From an uncultured Lachnospiraceae bacterium (lineage in GTDB: Bacteria > Bacillota > Clostridia > Lachnospirales > Lachnospiraceae): a stretch of 64,000 bases of DNA. The notes under the pieces are model-generated. The model was not told where the DNA came from. It saw only the letters and a program-made list of their open reading frames with translations, and ran no database searches. Shown here piece after piece: positions 42,844 through 52,250 of this stretch (the stretch's first letter is position 1; the number at the start of each line of letters is the position of its first letter). The position numbers were made by a program, and so were the translations under genes. The stretch is taken from NCBI GenBank assembly GCA_958402795.1, contig CATXUX010000018.1, forward strand, positions 1 through 64,000, written 5' to 3'.

Positions 42844-45135
42844 ATGAGAAAACAGATAAAATGGATGGACAACTGGAAGTTCAGTAAAGAAGACATCGGA
42901 GTGGAAAAAGCCGTGGGAATGTGCGGCGCAGATTCCGGAGAGCTTGTAAACCTGCCCCACACATGGAATGCCAAAGACGGACAGGACGGAGGCAATGACT
43001 ACTACCGGGGAAAATGCTGGTATGCAAAACAGCTCCCGCTGATGGATCTGGAAGGGGACGAAGAACTGTGGCTGGAATTTGACGGAGCAGCGATGATGGC
43101 GGCCGTTTATATCAATGGGAAACTTGTAGGAACACATGATGGGGGATATTCGACATTTCGTGTGAATCTGACTTCGTTTCTTGAGGATGAGAATGTTATT
43201 GCGGTATCGGTGGATAACAGCGCGGTGCGCACGGTTTATCCGCAGAAAGCAGATTTTACATTTTATGGCGGAATCTACCGGAACGTGTATCTGATCCGGG
43301 CGCCGAAAACGCACTTTGCGCTGGGGTACTATGGCGGCAATGGTCTGAAGGTGACGCCGGAAGTTGAGGGAAGCAGCGCCAGAGTTACCGTGGAAGGCTG
43401 GACGGAACAGGCGTCGGATGAAGTGTCCGCCAAACTGTGTGTACGGGATGCGGAAGGGAATGTGATCGTCCAAGAAGAAGTTCCGGTTCATGACAATTAT
43501 ATCAGGAAAGAACTGACGATAGAAAACGTCCATCTATGGGATGGAAAGGACGATCCGTACTTATATACCCTGCAGGCAGCGCTGAAAACCGAGGAAGAGT
43601 CAGAGCTTCTGGACTGTGTGGAAACCACATTCGGCTGCCGCACGTTCTATGTGGATCCGCAGAAAGGATTTTTCCTGAACGGACGGTCTTACCGGCTCTG
43701 CGGCGCAGCGCGACATCAGGACAGACAGGGCGTCGGCAATGCCCTTACACCACAAATGCATGAAGAGGATATGCAGATCCTGCTCGAAATGGGAGCCAAC
43801 ACGATCCGCCTGGCACACTATCAGCATGACTCATATTTTTATGAACTGGCGGACCGGTATGGGATGATCGTATGGGCGGAAATTCCCTATATTACAGAAC
43901 ATATGCCGGAAGCGAGAGAGAATACGATCTCCCAGATGACGGAGCTGATCGTACAGAATTACAATCATCCTTCCATCGTCTGCTGGGCGCTTTCCAATGA
44001 AATTACGGGAACGACCGGAGTGACGGAGGATCTGGTGGAAAACCACAGGATGTTAAATGACTTGTGTCACAGACTGGATTCTACCAGACTGACGACGATG
44101 GCGCACATCTTTATGCTGGATACGGAGGATGAACTGGTGACACTGCCGGATATTCGGTCGTATAATCTGTATTATGGCTGGTATGTGGGAGAAATGGAAG
44201 ACAATGACAGTTGGTTTGACAGCTATCATGAGAAGCATCCGGATGTGGCGATGGGACTTTCCGAGTACGGCGCAGATGCGAACCCGCAGTATCAGGGTGC
44301 GAATCCGGAAAAAGGCGACTGGTCGGAGCCTTATCAGGCATTGTACCACGAACATATGCTGGAAATGTGGAGCAGGCGTCCTTATATCTGGGCGATGCAT
44401 GTATGGAATATGTTCGACTTCGGAGCGGACGGCAGAGACGAGGGCGGAAAGCCAGGGCAGAATCAGAAAGGACTTGTGACATTTGACCGGAAGCTGAAGA
44501 AGGACGCGTTCTATATCTATAAAGCATATTTGTCGAAAGAACCGTTCGTCCATCTCTGCGGAAGAAGATATGTGGACCGGTGTGAGGAAGAGACTGAGAT
44601 CAAAGTGTATTCCAATCAGCCTTCTGTGACTTTGTATGTAGATGGAAAAGAAGCCGGGACGCTGGATGGGGAGAAAGTGTTCCGTTTCAAGGTAACGATA
44701 TCCGGGGAGCATGTGATTGAGGCGAAAGCCGGCGAATGCAGTGACGCCATGACGATCCGCAAAGCAGACCGGCCGAATCCGGACTACCGCAAAGCAGGAG
44801 GAGAAGTGGTGAACTGGTTTGACCGGGATGATGAGGTCATCCGGGAAGGGTATTTCTCGATCAAGGACAGTATGGGGGCGGTAAAAGCAAACCCGGAGGC
44901 AATGGCCGTGTTTGATGAACTGATCGCTCCGATCCAGGCAAAGATCATCGAGGCATACGGGGATGTGGCGAAAAATATCCAGATGCCGGAAGAAATGCAG
45001 AAAATGATGGATCGTATGAGTGTGGAAAATTCTCTGAAGCAGATGGCGTCGATGATCACGCCGGAACTGGTCCATAAACTAAACAACCGGCTGAATCAGG
45101 TTCCAAAGCCGGAAACTTCAGAAGAGGAGGAATAA
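42844..45135 (+). CDS. GH2-family glycosidase with C-terminal helical domain
   Basis: 763-residue enzyme, predicted beta-galactosidase or beta-glucuronidase-like. The start is ATG 42844, 6 bp after AAGGAGG; the longer frame from 42760 would include the operator. It has the GH2 layout: jelly-roll (LPHTWNAKDGQDGGNDYYRG near 40), immunoglobulin-like domain, then a TIM barrel with acid Glu386 in LSNEITG and nucleophile Glu474 in GLSEYGA. From about residue 670 it carries a helical appendage of some 94 residues (YFSIKDSMGAVKANPEAMAV...), the longest version of the domain seen on four other enzymes. No signal peptide. First gene of a four-enzyme operon. Confidence 0.9.
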   Translation: MRKQIKWMDNWKFSKEDIGVEKAVGMCGADSGELVNLPHTWNAKDGQDGGNDYYRGKCWYAKQLPLMDLEGDEELWLEFDGAAMMAAVYINGKLVGTHDGGYSTFRVNLTSFLEDENVIAVSVDNSAVRTVYPQKADFTFYGGIYRNVYLIRAPKTHFALGYYGGNGLKVTPEVEGSSARVTVEGWTEQASDEVSAKLCVRDAEGNVIVQEEVPVHDNYIRKELTIENVHLWDGKDDPYLYTLQAALKTEEESELLDCVETTFGCRTFYVDPQKGFFLNGRSYRLCGAARHQDRQGVGNALTPQMHEEDMQILLEMGANTIRLAHYQHDSYFYELADRYGMIVWAEIPYITEHMPEARENTISQMTELIVQNYNHPSIVCWALSNEITGTTGVTEDLVENHRMLNDLCHRLDSTRLTTMAHIFMLDTEDELVTLPDIRSYNLYYGWYVGEMEDNDSWFDSYHEKHPDVAMGLSEYGADANPQYQGANPEKGDWSEPYQALYHEHMLEMWSRRPYIWAMHVWNMFDFGADGRDEGGKPGQNQKGLVTFDRKLKKDAFYIYKAYLSKEPFVHLCGRRYVDRCEEETEIKVYSNQPSVTLYVDGKEAGTLDGEKVFRFKVTISGEHVIEAKAGECSDAMTIRKADRPNPDYRKAGGEVVNWFDRDDEVIREGYFSIKDSMGAVKANPEAMAVFDELIAPIQAKIIEAYGDVAKNIQMPEEMQKMMDRMSVENSLKQMASMITPELVHKLNNRLNQVPKPETSEEEE

Positions 45136-45137
45136 TC

Positions 45138-46754
45138 ATGCGGATCCCGTATCTGGAAAAGAAAAATGATAAAACCGTGCTTATGGTGCAGGAAAAACCG
45201 TTCATCGCAATCGCCGGAGAGGTGCACAATTCGGATGCTTCTTCACCGGAATACATGGAACAGATCTGGAAGATCGCAGATGAACTGGGAATGAATACCC
45301 TGCTTCTGCCGGTATCCTGGGAAATGATCGAACCGGAAGAGGGGAGTTTTGACTTTACTGTGGTGAAAGCGCTGATCGATCAGGCGCGCAGCTTTAACAA
45401 GAAAATCCTGTTCCTCTGGTTCGGAAGCTGGAAAAACGCGGAATGCATGTATGCACCGGAATGGGTGAAGACCGATTTAACACGGTTCCAAAGAGCGCAG
45501 ATCAAGAAAGGGAAGAATAAGGCAGGACGGAAAGTTTCCGAGAGTCTGCCGTATGAGACTCCTTATACAACGATTTCCTATTTATGTGAAAATGCGATGC
45601 AGGCAGACGCAAAAGCATTTGCAGAGCTGATGAAGTATATCAAAGAATATGATGAGGCGGAATCTACGGTGATTGCCGTTCAGGTGGAAAATGAAACCGG
45701 ACTGCTCGGCGCCGCAAGAGAAATATCAGACGAGGCGGACGCTTTGTTTGAAGGAGAGGTTCCGCAGGATTTTGCGGATTACATGAACGCCCATACAGCG
45801 GAAATGACGGAGGATATCCGCTCAGCCGTAGAGACGGGGGCAGACAGCGGAACCTGGACGGAAGTGTTCCAGTCCGCGGCGGAGGAGATCTTCAGCGCCT
45901 ATTATATCTCAAAATATGTAAACTTTGTTGCGGAAGCAGGAAAAGAAGTGTATCCGATTCCGATGGCGGTTAACTGCTGGCTGGACAAGGGCGGCAGACC
46001 GGGATCCTATCCGACCGGAGGACCGGTGTCAAAAGTCCATGAAGTATGGAACTATAACGCGCCTGCGATCGAGATTTACGGACCGGATATTTATGTTCCG
46101 TATTTCATGGAAATCTGCGATGAATATACAAGAAGAGGGAATGCGTTATTTATTCCGGAGGCTGCCACGCACAGCTATGCGGCGGCGCGTCTCGTATATA
46201 CGGTCGGACATTATCATGCGATGTGCTATTCGCCGTTTGGATTTGATGATATCGGAAAGCCGTTCAGTGCTACACAGGGATATCTGTTTGGTATGGACGT
46301 GACAGATGAAGCGCTGAAAACGCCGCAAAATTATGAGGAGTATGGAAAAACCGCGCATTATCTGCAGCAGTTGATGCCGATTCTCGGAGAAGCCTATGGT
46401 ACGTCCCGTCTTCAGGCCGCCTGCGGGGAGTTAAAGCAGCAGATCAGCCAGATGATGTTTGGAGAATTTGGCATAGCGGCTGTATTTGAAAATCCGATGC
46501 AGCCGAGAGCGAACGGATATTGTCTTGTCGTACAGACGGCGGAAAATGAGTGTTATATCCTGGCAGACGCCTGCTCTGTGAGTTTTCTTTCCGGCAGTCA
46601 GGAAAAACCGAATATCGATCTGCTTCTGTTTGAGGAAGGAGAATTTGTGGAAGGCATCTGGAAACGGGGACGCCGTCTCAATGGGGACGAGGCTGCATTT
46701 ATATCATTTGATGCGCCCACATTATTACATGCAAAGTTTTTTGTCTATGATTAA
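45138..46754 (+). CDS. GH35-like glycosidase (DUF5597-type beta-galactosidase-related)
   Basis: 538-residue TIM-barrel glycosidase. The N-terminal pattern GEVHNSDASSPEYMEQIWK...NTLLLPVSWEMIEPEEGSFDF and LFLWFGSWKNAECMYAPEWVK matches the GH35/GH42-like group associated with DUF5597. Candidate acid/base is Glu186 in QVENETG and candidate nucleophile Glu341 in LFIPEAAT. The C-terminal about 150 residues form a beta domain. No signal peptide. It starts 2 bp after the GH2 stop with GAGGAGGAAT as ribosome site, indicating tight coupling. Exo-beta-galactosidase activity is likely but not proven by sequence. Confidence 0.82.
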   Translation: MRIPYLEKKNDKTVLMVQEKPFIAIAGEVHNSDASSPEYMEQIWKIADELGMNTLLLPVSWEMIEPEEGSFDFTVVKALIDQARSFNKKILFLWFGSWKNAECMYAPEWVKTDLTRFQRAQIKKGKNKAGRKVSESLPYETPYTTISYLCENAMQADAKAFAELMKYIKEYDEAESTVIAVQVENETGLLGAAREISDEADALFEGEVPQDFADYMNAHTAEMTEDIRSAVETGADSGTWTEVFQSAAEEIFSAYYISKYVNFVAEAGKEVYPIPMAVNCWLDKGGRPGSYPTGGPVSKVHEVWNYNAPAIEIYGPDIYVPYFMEICDEYTRRGNALFIPEAATHSYAAARLVYTVGHYHAMCYSPFGFDDIGKPFSATQGYLFGMDVTDEALKTPQNYEEYGKTAHYLQQLMPILGEAYGTSRLQAACGELKQQISQMMFGEFGIAAVFENPMQPRANGYCLVVQTAENECYILADACSVSFLSGSQEKPNIDLLLFEEGEFVEGIWKRGRRLNGDEAAFISFDAPTLLHAKFFVYD

Positions 46755-46766
46755 AGGAGATTTTGT

Positions 46767-49514
46767 ATGACTGAGAAGATGAAAAGAATCCTGAATGGAG
46801 AATATGGAAATCATCTGATGCCGTTTTTCTGGCAGCATGGAGAGGATGAAGCTACGCTGCGGGAATATATGAAGGTGATCCGAGAGAGCGGATGCCGCGC
46901 CGTATGTGTAGAGAGCCGTCCCCATCCGGATTTCTGCGGAGAAACATGGTGGTCGGATATGGATATCATTTTAGATGAAGCACGGAACCGGGGAATGAAA
47001 GTGTGGATTCTGGATGACAGCCATTTCCCCACCGGGTTTGCAAACGGGGCGCTGAAGAACGCGCCGGAGGAGCTGCACCGGCAGAGTATCTGTACTGCGC
47101 AGCTCGATCTGTGCAGTGGGACAGGGGAAAACCCCGATGCAAAAACGACAGAAATTGATGTGTATGAGATGTTCCCGCCCCAGTTTCATCCGAATCAGCT
47201 GGAACAGTATATTCTCCCGGCGACCCTTAGGGACGCACCGCATTTTGATGACGATCAGATTCTTGCCGTGACGGCGGTGAATCAGGAAACCGGGGAAAGG
47301 GTGTTTCTGGATCTTCCAGAGCCGGGGGAAAAGCTGGTCTGGAAGAACCGGGAAGGAAACTGGCGGCTCTGGGTGAGTGGACTTTCCAGAAATTTCGGTC
47401 CGCACCGGGAATACATCAATATGCTGGACGAAGAATCCTGCCGCCTGCTGATCGACGCGGTCTATGAACCCCACTGGGAACATTATCAGGCGGACTTCGG
47501 AAGGACGATCGCCGGATTTTTCTCGGACGAGCCGGAGCTGGGAAACGGGCATATCTTCGACAACGAAGGCAGGCTTGGAAAGGATCAGGATCTGCCGTTT
47601 TCCCGGACAATGACGGAGGAATTAAAGAAACGTCTGGGAGATCACTGGGCGAATGAGATGTACCTGCTCTGGGACAATGACAGTGATAAGAAAAAAACCG
47701 CACGTGTGAGATATGCTTACATGGATGCGGTGACAAAGCGGGTACGGGAAGCCTTTTCCAGACAGATCGGCACATGGTGCAGAGAACATGGCGTGCAGTA
47801 TATCGGACATGTGATCGAAGACAACAATGCACATGCAAGGACCGGCGTCAGTCTGGGACATTATTTCCGTGGACTAGACGGTCAGGATATGGCAGGGATC
47901 GACGATATCGGAGGCCAGGTGTATCCGCAGGGGGAGGACGGCCCTTATACCGGAACTCTGGGACTGCCGCGGGACGGAGAATTTTATCACTATATGCTGG
48001 GAAATCTCGCAGCGTCCGCAGCAGCGATCGAACCGGGAAAACATGGCGATTCGATGTGTGAGATTTTTGGAAATTACGGATGGGCAGAAGGTGTGCAGCT
48101 TGAAAAGTATCTGGCAGATCATTTTATGGTGCGCGGGATCAATCATTTCGTACCGCATGCATTCAGTCCGGCGCCGTTCCCGGATCCGGACTGCCCGCCA
48201 CACTTTTATGCACACGGCCACAATCCGCAGTACCGGCATTTTGGCGCGCTGATGGAGTATATGAACCGGGTATCGGAATGCATCAGCGGCGGACACCGCG
48301 CAGTATCTGCGGCGATCCTGTATCATGGTGAGGCAGAATGGAGCGGTCAGGCGATGCTCAGTCAGAAACCGGCACGAAAACTGGCGGAAGCACAGATCGA
48401 ATATGACTGCATCCCGGCGGATGTATTTGCAGAAAAGGAACGCTACCGGACGAAGCTCGGGAAGACTCTGCAGGTGAATACGCAGGAATACCGGGTGCTG
48501 ATCGTACCCCATGCGCAGTTTGTCACGGCGGAATTTGCCCTGGCTGCGGGGGAACTTCAGAAGAATGGATTCCCGGTACTGTTTCTGGACGGACTGCCGG
48601 AAGGAATCTGCAATCCCGGGGAATGTGCGAAAGCAGGAAGCATAGAGACGCAGATGACGGAAGAAGTGCTGATGAAGGGACTGCAGGACTGCACCGTTCT
48701 TTCTCTGGAGGAACTGACGTCTTACATAAGAGGAATCCGGACGGACGACGCTGTGTTTACGCCGGAAAATTCTTACCTGCGGGCGATGCATTATCAGGGA
48801 GAAACGGAACTCTGGTATTTTGTCAACGAGGCGGCAAAGCGGTACGAAGGTGCGGTCTGCATTCCGGACGCGGACGCTTTGTACGGATATGACGCATGGG
48901 AGAACCAGGTATTTCCGATAGAAGCAGAGCATGTACAGGCAGAAAACGGCGGGGCATATTTGAAGATTCCGGTTGTCCTGGAGCCGGGTAAGAGCCTGAT
49001 CCTTGTACTGGATACGGCAGACGAAGCACTGTTGCAGGAACCGGTCCTTGCTGCAGGAGAGAAAACACGGCTTTCCGAATGGAAACGAAGTATCTGCGAC
49101 GCAACAGAATATCCTTGCTTTGCAGAAGAAAAAACTGTGGCGCTGCCGGATCATCTGGCAGAAGAACAGCCTTCCTTTTCCGGTTTTGTGCGGTATGAAA
49201 GCACATTTACCGTGGAAGAGGCGGCGCAGGTGGTGCTGGAAGTAACCGATGCAAAAGAAGGAATGGAAGTATTCGTGAATGGAAAGAGCGCGGGAATCCA
49301 GATCGTGCCTCCTTACTGCTACGATCTGACAGAACTGGCGGACATAGGAGAAAATGCACTGGTGATCGAGGTCGCAACGACACTGGAACGTCAGTGCTAT
49401 GATATGACGAAAGACGATCCGCGGATGAAGATGCGCGGACTGGCAGAGCCGAAAGGCGGCAGCGGCATTACCGGAGAAGTCTTTTTGTACTGCAGAAAAC
49501 GGCATATGCCGTAA
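46767..49514 (+). CDS. GH106-like glycosidase (putative alpha-L-rhamnosidase)
   Basis: 915-residue protein with the layout of GH106-like enzymes: an N-terminal TIM-barrel (PFFWQHGEDEATLREYMKVIRESGCRAVCVESRPHPDF), a central domain and a C-terminal jelly-roll (YESTFTVEEAAQVVLEVTDAKEGMEVFVNGKSAG) of the galactose-binding type. Candidate catalytic acids are Glu255 in FFSDEPELG and Glu351 in HVIEDNN. No signal peptide, whereas Bacteroides GH106 proteins are exported. It follows the GH35-like gene by 12 bp with AAAGGAGAT. If the assignment holds, the locus has three enzymes directed at rhamnose. An unclassified GH is the alternative. Confidence 0.75.
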   Translation: MTEKMKRILNGEYGNHLMPFFWQHGEDEATLREYMKVIRESGCRAVCVESRPHPDFCGETWWSDMDIILDEARNRGMKVWILDDSHFPTGFANGALKNAPEELHRQSICTAQLDLCSGTGENPDAKTTEIDVYEMFPPQFHPNQLEQYILPATLRDAPHFDDDQILAVTAVNQETGERVFLDLPEPGEKLVWKNREGNWRLWVSGLSRNFGPHREYINMLDEESCRLLIDAVYEPHWEHYQADFGRTIAGFFSDEPELGNGHIFDNEGRLGKDQDLPFSRTMTEELKKRLGDHWANEMYLLWDNDSDKKKTARVRYAYMDAVTKRVREAFSRQIGTWCREHGVQYIGHVIEDNNAHARTGVSLGHYFRGLDGQDMAGIDDIGGQVYPQGEDGPYTGTLGLPRDGEFYHYMLGNLAASAAAIEPGKHGDSMCEIFGNYGWAEGVQLEKYLADHFMVRGINHFVPHAFSPAPFPDPDCPPHFYAHGHNPQYRHFGALMEYMNRVSECISGGHRAVSAAILYHGEAEWSGQAMLSQKPARKLAEAQIEYDCIPADVFAEKERYRTKLGKTLQVNTQEYRVLIVPHAQFVTAEFALAAGELQKNGFPVLFLDGLPEGICNPGECAKAGSIETQMTEEVLMKGLQDCTVLSLEELTSYIRGIRTDDAVFTPENSYLRAMHYQGETELWYFVNEAAKRYEGAVCIPDADALYGYDAWENQVFPIEAEHVQAENGGAYLKIPVVLEPGKSLILVLDTADEALLQEPVLAAGEKTRLSEWKRSICDATEYPCFAEEKTVALPDHLAEEQPSFSGFVRYESTFTVEEAAQVVLEVTDAKEGMEVFVNGKSAGIQIVPPYCYDLTELADIGENALVIEVATTLERQCYDMTKDDPRMKMRGLAEPKGGSGITGEVFLYCRKRHMP

Positions 49515-49564
49515 CAGACAATCGCCGAAGATCAGGCGGATCATCAAGAAAGGAAACAAAGAAT

Positions 49565-52075
49565 ATGAAAAAAATAAATATAGACCGCGGCTGGGAGCTG
49601 ATGTCCGGAGAACCATCGAATATACCGGGAATGCCAAAACAGACGAGACAGGTAGACCTGCCGCACGATTTTATGATTGAATCGGATGTAAAAGCAGACT
49701 CCGTAAACGGTGCGAATACCGGATTTTTTTCCGGGGGAACCGTAACTTACACAAAATATATCGACGCGCCCGAAGAATGGGAAGGCGAACGGATCCTGGC
49801 GGCGTTTGACGGGGCGTTCCGGGATGTGACAGTGATCCTCAACGGACATATTATGGGGCGGCATCATTATGGATACACGCCGTTTAGCGTCGATCTGACG
49901 TCCCGCATGAACCTAGGAAAAAAGAACCGGCTCGCCGTGCTTGTCAGCAATGATGCGGAACCGAACAGCCGGTGGTATCCGGGCGGGGGACTGTACCGTC
50001 ATGTGCATCTGCTGACGGCGCCGAAACTTCATATTGCGCCGGATGGAATTTTTGCGTATACCTCTCATATCGTAGGAGAAGACGCTTTTGTGGCAGTGGA
50101 AACAACGGTGGAAAATCATACGTCAGAAGATCATGATATCTGGGTAAACCTCATGTTCCGGAACGTACCGGCAGAGGATCAGGAGGAAGACGCCGCAGAA
50201 ACAATTGCCGCAAAGGGTGCGGTCAAGGTGCATGTCCCGGCGGGAAGCAGCGCGGTGGCGCGCACGCAGGTAACGGTAGAACAGGCAAAGATCTGGGATA
50301 TCGATCATCCCGATCTGTACCGGATCACGGCACAGCTTGTGACGGCAAGACCGACCGATCAGGAATCACAGATGTGCGTGACAGATGAAGAAGAAACCAC
50401 GTTCGGAATCCGTACCATTTCTATGGATTCGAAAAATGGATTTATGTTAAACGGCAGAACCGTAAAACTCAAAGGCGGCTGTATTCACCATGACAATGGA
50501 ATCCTCGGGGCGGCTTCTTACCGGGACAGCGAGTACCGTAAGGTGAAACTGCATAAGGAAAATGGATTCAACGCGCTCCGTTTTGCCCACAATCCGGTAT
50601 CGAAGGAGATGCTGGATGCCTGCGACAGGCTGGGAATGGTTGTCATCGACGAAGCCTTTGACACCTGGAATATGCCGAAGAACCGCCATGACTACTGCCG
50701 TCATTTTGAAGCAGAGTGGAAAGAGGAACTGAAAAACTTTGTCGTAAGAGACCGGAATCATCCGTCGGTCATCATCTGGTCGATCGGAAATGAACTGCCG
50801 GAGCAGGGCGGACTGTCTGACGGATACCAGACGTCTGCAGAATTGACAGAATATGTCCGGACGCTGGATCATACCCGCTTTGTGGGCGGAGCGCTGTGTT
50901 CCTTCTTCAACGGTCTGGATGATGAAGACACCGGAAAGTTCTGGGCGTCTCTTCAGGAAGAGGTGATGAAAAACGGTGGTTCCCTCAGCAATCTGGATGG
51001 AAAATTCGGAAGAGAGATCTGGAACGATTATACAGAGAACTTTGTGGCGCCGTGGGATGTGGTCGGATATAACTATCTGAATTACCATTACGGAGAAGCT
51101 GCAGAGCTGTTCCCGAACCGTGTGATCTGCTGTACGGAAAGCAAACCGCGCGAATTTGAGGCATATTGGAGTGATGTAGAAAAATATCCGTATGTGATCG
51201 GAGATTTTGAATGGACGAGTCACGACTACATCGGCGAGGCAGGAATCGGAAAGAGAATGTATGTGGAGCCGGGACAGGAGGCGTCCGCCATGCAGGCGCT
51301 TCACTATGCAGGATATCCGTGGAGAACAGCCGGAGCGGGAGATTTTGACCTGTGCGGATTTGAGAAGCCGCAGCTTGCGTACAAGAGGATCATCTGGGGA
51401 TCCAGAGAAACATATATTGCCTGCCATAACCCGGCGGTATATGGAAAAGTGGAAATCCTGGACCGCTATGGCTGGCCGGACTGCGCACATAGCTGGACAT
51501 GGGACGCAGAAGCCGGAAGCAAGGTACAGGCAGAGGTGTATTCTTCTGCGGAAGAAGTGGAACTTTTGCTAAATGGCGTCAGCCAGGGAAAGAAAAAGGC
51601 AGGAAAAGAGAATCACTATAAAGCAGTATTTGAACTGACATATGAGCCGGGTACACTGGAGGCAGTAAGCTATACAGACGGTGCGGAGATATCCCGCGAC
51701 CTTGTTGTATCAGCGGGAGAACCGGCGGGAATCCGGATCCGTCCGGAACAGACGGCACTGCATCAGACGATACTGCCTGCCAACGGACAGGCGCTGTGCT
51801 TTGCCACAGTAGAAGTGGTGGATGCACAGGGAAATCCGGTGCCGTATGTGGAAAAAGAAGCCGTGGCGTGTGTAGAAGGCGCGGCGTCTCTCGCGGCATT
51901 CGGAACCGGAAGAGAGAAAACCGAAGAAAACTACACCACCGGAAAGACCATTGCGTACCGGGGAAAGATCCTTGCGGTTGTCCGTGCCGGATATGAGTCC
52001 GGAACCGCCGTGCTGAAAGTGAAGATGGAGGGATTCCCGGAGGCAGAACTGGAATTGGAGGTTATTGAAGCGTAA
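49565..52075 (+). CDS. GH2-family glycosidase (2), beta-galactosidase-like
   Basis: 836-residue GH2 enzyme different in domain content from the one at 42844. Jelly-roll (VDLPHDFMIESDVKADSVNGANTGFFSGGTVTYTKYI), immunoglobulin-like domain, barrel with acid Glu410 in IGNELPEQ and nucleophile Glu525 in CCTESKPR, then a DUF4982-like region (TYIACHNPAVYGKVEILDRYGWPDCAHSWTW) and a C-terminal Ig-like domain. It lacks the helical appendage. No signal peptide. It is the last gene of the operon and is followed 15 bp later by a strong terminator. Confidence 0.9.
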   Translation: MKKINIDRGWELMSGEPSNIPGMPKQTRQVDLPHDFMIESDVKADSVNGANTGFFSGGTVTYTKYIDAPEEWEGERILAAFDGAFRDVTVILNGHIMGRHHYGYTPFSVDLTSRMNLGKKNRLAVLVSNDAEPNSRWYPGGGLYRHVHLLTAPKLHIAPDGIFAYTSHIVGEDAFVAVETTVENHTSEDHDIWVNLMFRNVPAEDQEEDAAETIAAKGAVKVHVPAGSSAVARTQVTVEQAKIWDIDHPDLYRITAQLVTARPTDQESQMCVTDEEETTFGIRTISMDSKNGFMLNGRTVKLKGGCIHHDNGILGAASYRDSEYRKVKLHKENGFNALRFAHNPVSKEMLDACDRLGMVVIDEAFDTWNMPKNRHDYCRHFEAEWKEELKNFVVRDRNHPSVIIWSIGNELPEQGGLSDGYQTSAELTEYVRTLDHTRFVGGALCSFFNGLDDEDTGKFWASLQEEVMKNGGSLSNLDGKFGREIWNDYTENFVAPWDVVGYNYLNYHYGEAAELFPNRVICCTESKPREFEAYWSDVEKYPYVIGDFEWTSHDYIGEAGIGKRMYVEPGQEASAMQALHYAGYPWRTAGAGDFDLCGFEKPQLAYKRIIWGSRETYIACHNPAVYGKVEILDRYGWPDCAHSWTWDAEAGSKVQAEVYSSAEEVELLLNGVSQGKKKAGKENHYKAVFELTYEPGTLEAVSYTDGAEISRDLVVSAGEPAGIRIRPEQTALHQTILPANGQALCFATVEVVDAQGNPVPYVEKEAVACVEGAASLAAFGTGREKTEENYTTGKTIAYRGKILAVVRAGYESGTAVLKVKMEGFPEAELELEVIEA

Positions 52076-52090
52076 CAGTAAGCTGTGATA

Positions 52091-52121
52091 GAGAGTAAAA
52101 ACTTTTTTACTCTCTTTTTTT
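52091..52121 (+). terminator. Rho-independent terminator of GH2/GH35/GH106/GH2 operon
   Basis: GAGAGTAAAAA at 52091-52101 pairs with 52104-52114 and is followed by seven T residues. Confidence 0.9.
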
Positions 52122-52151
52122 GTATGACCATGCCCGGTGTAACAAAAATAA

Positions 52152-52204
52152 TGCTACTTTGAGCAAAGAATATTCTAAAAAACAGAAGTAAACTGAATTA
52201 TAAT
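52152..52204 (+). promoter_or_regulatory. Conserved operator-promoter 5 (upstream of GH3 operon)
   Basis: TGCTAC at 52152, TTCTAA at 52173 (21 bp apart) and TATAAT at 52199. The first half-site differs from the others by G to C at its last base. It lies between the terminator and the GH3 gene. Confidence 0.72.
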
Positions 52205-52250
52205 AATCACATCAGCTGAGAGAAAGAAACCAGAAGGAGGGTGAGACAAA

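Noticed and set aside
46767..49514. Calling the GH106-like protein a confirmed alpha-L-rhamnosidase with a gene name
   Set aside because: Family-level resemblance is by eye; catalytic residues are only proposed, so no gene symbol is given.
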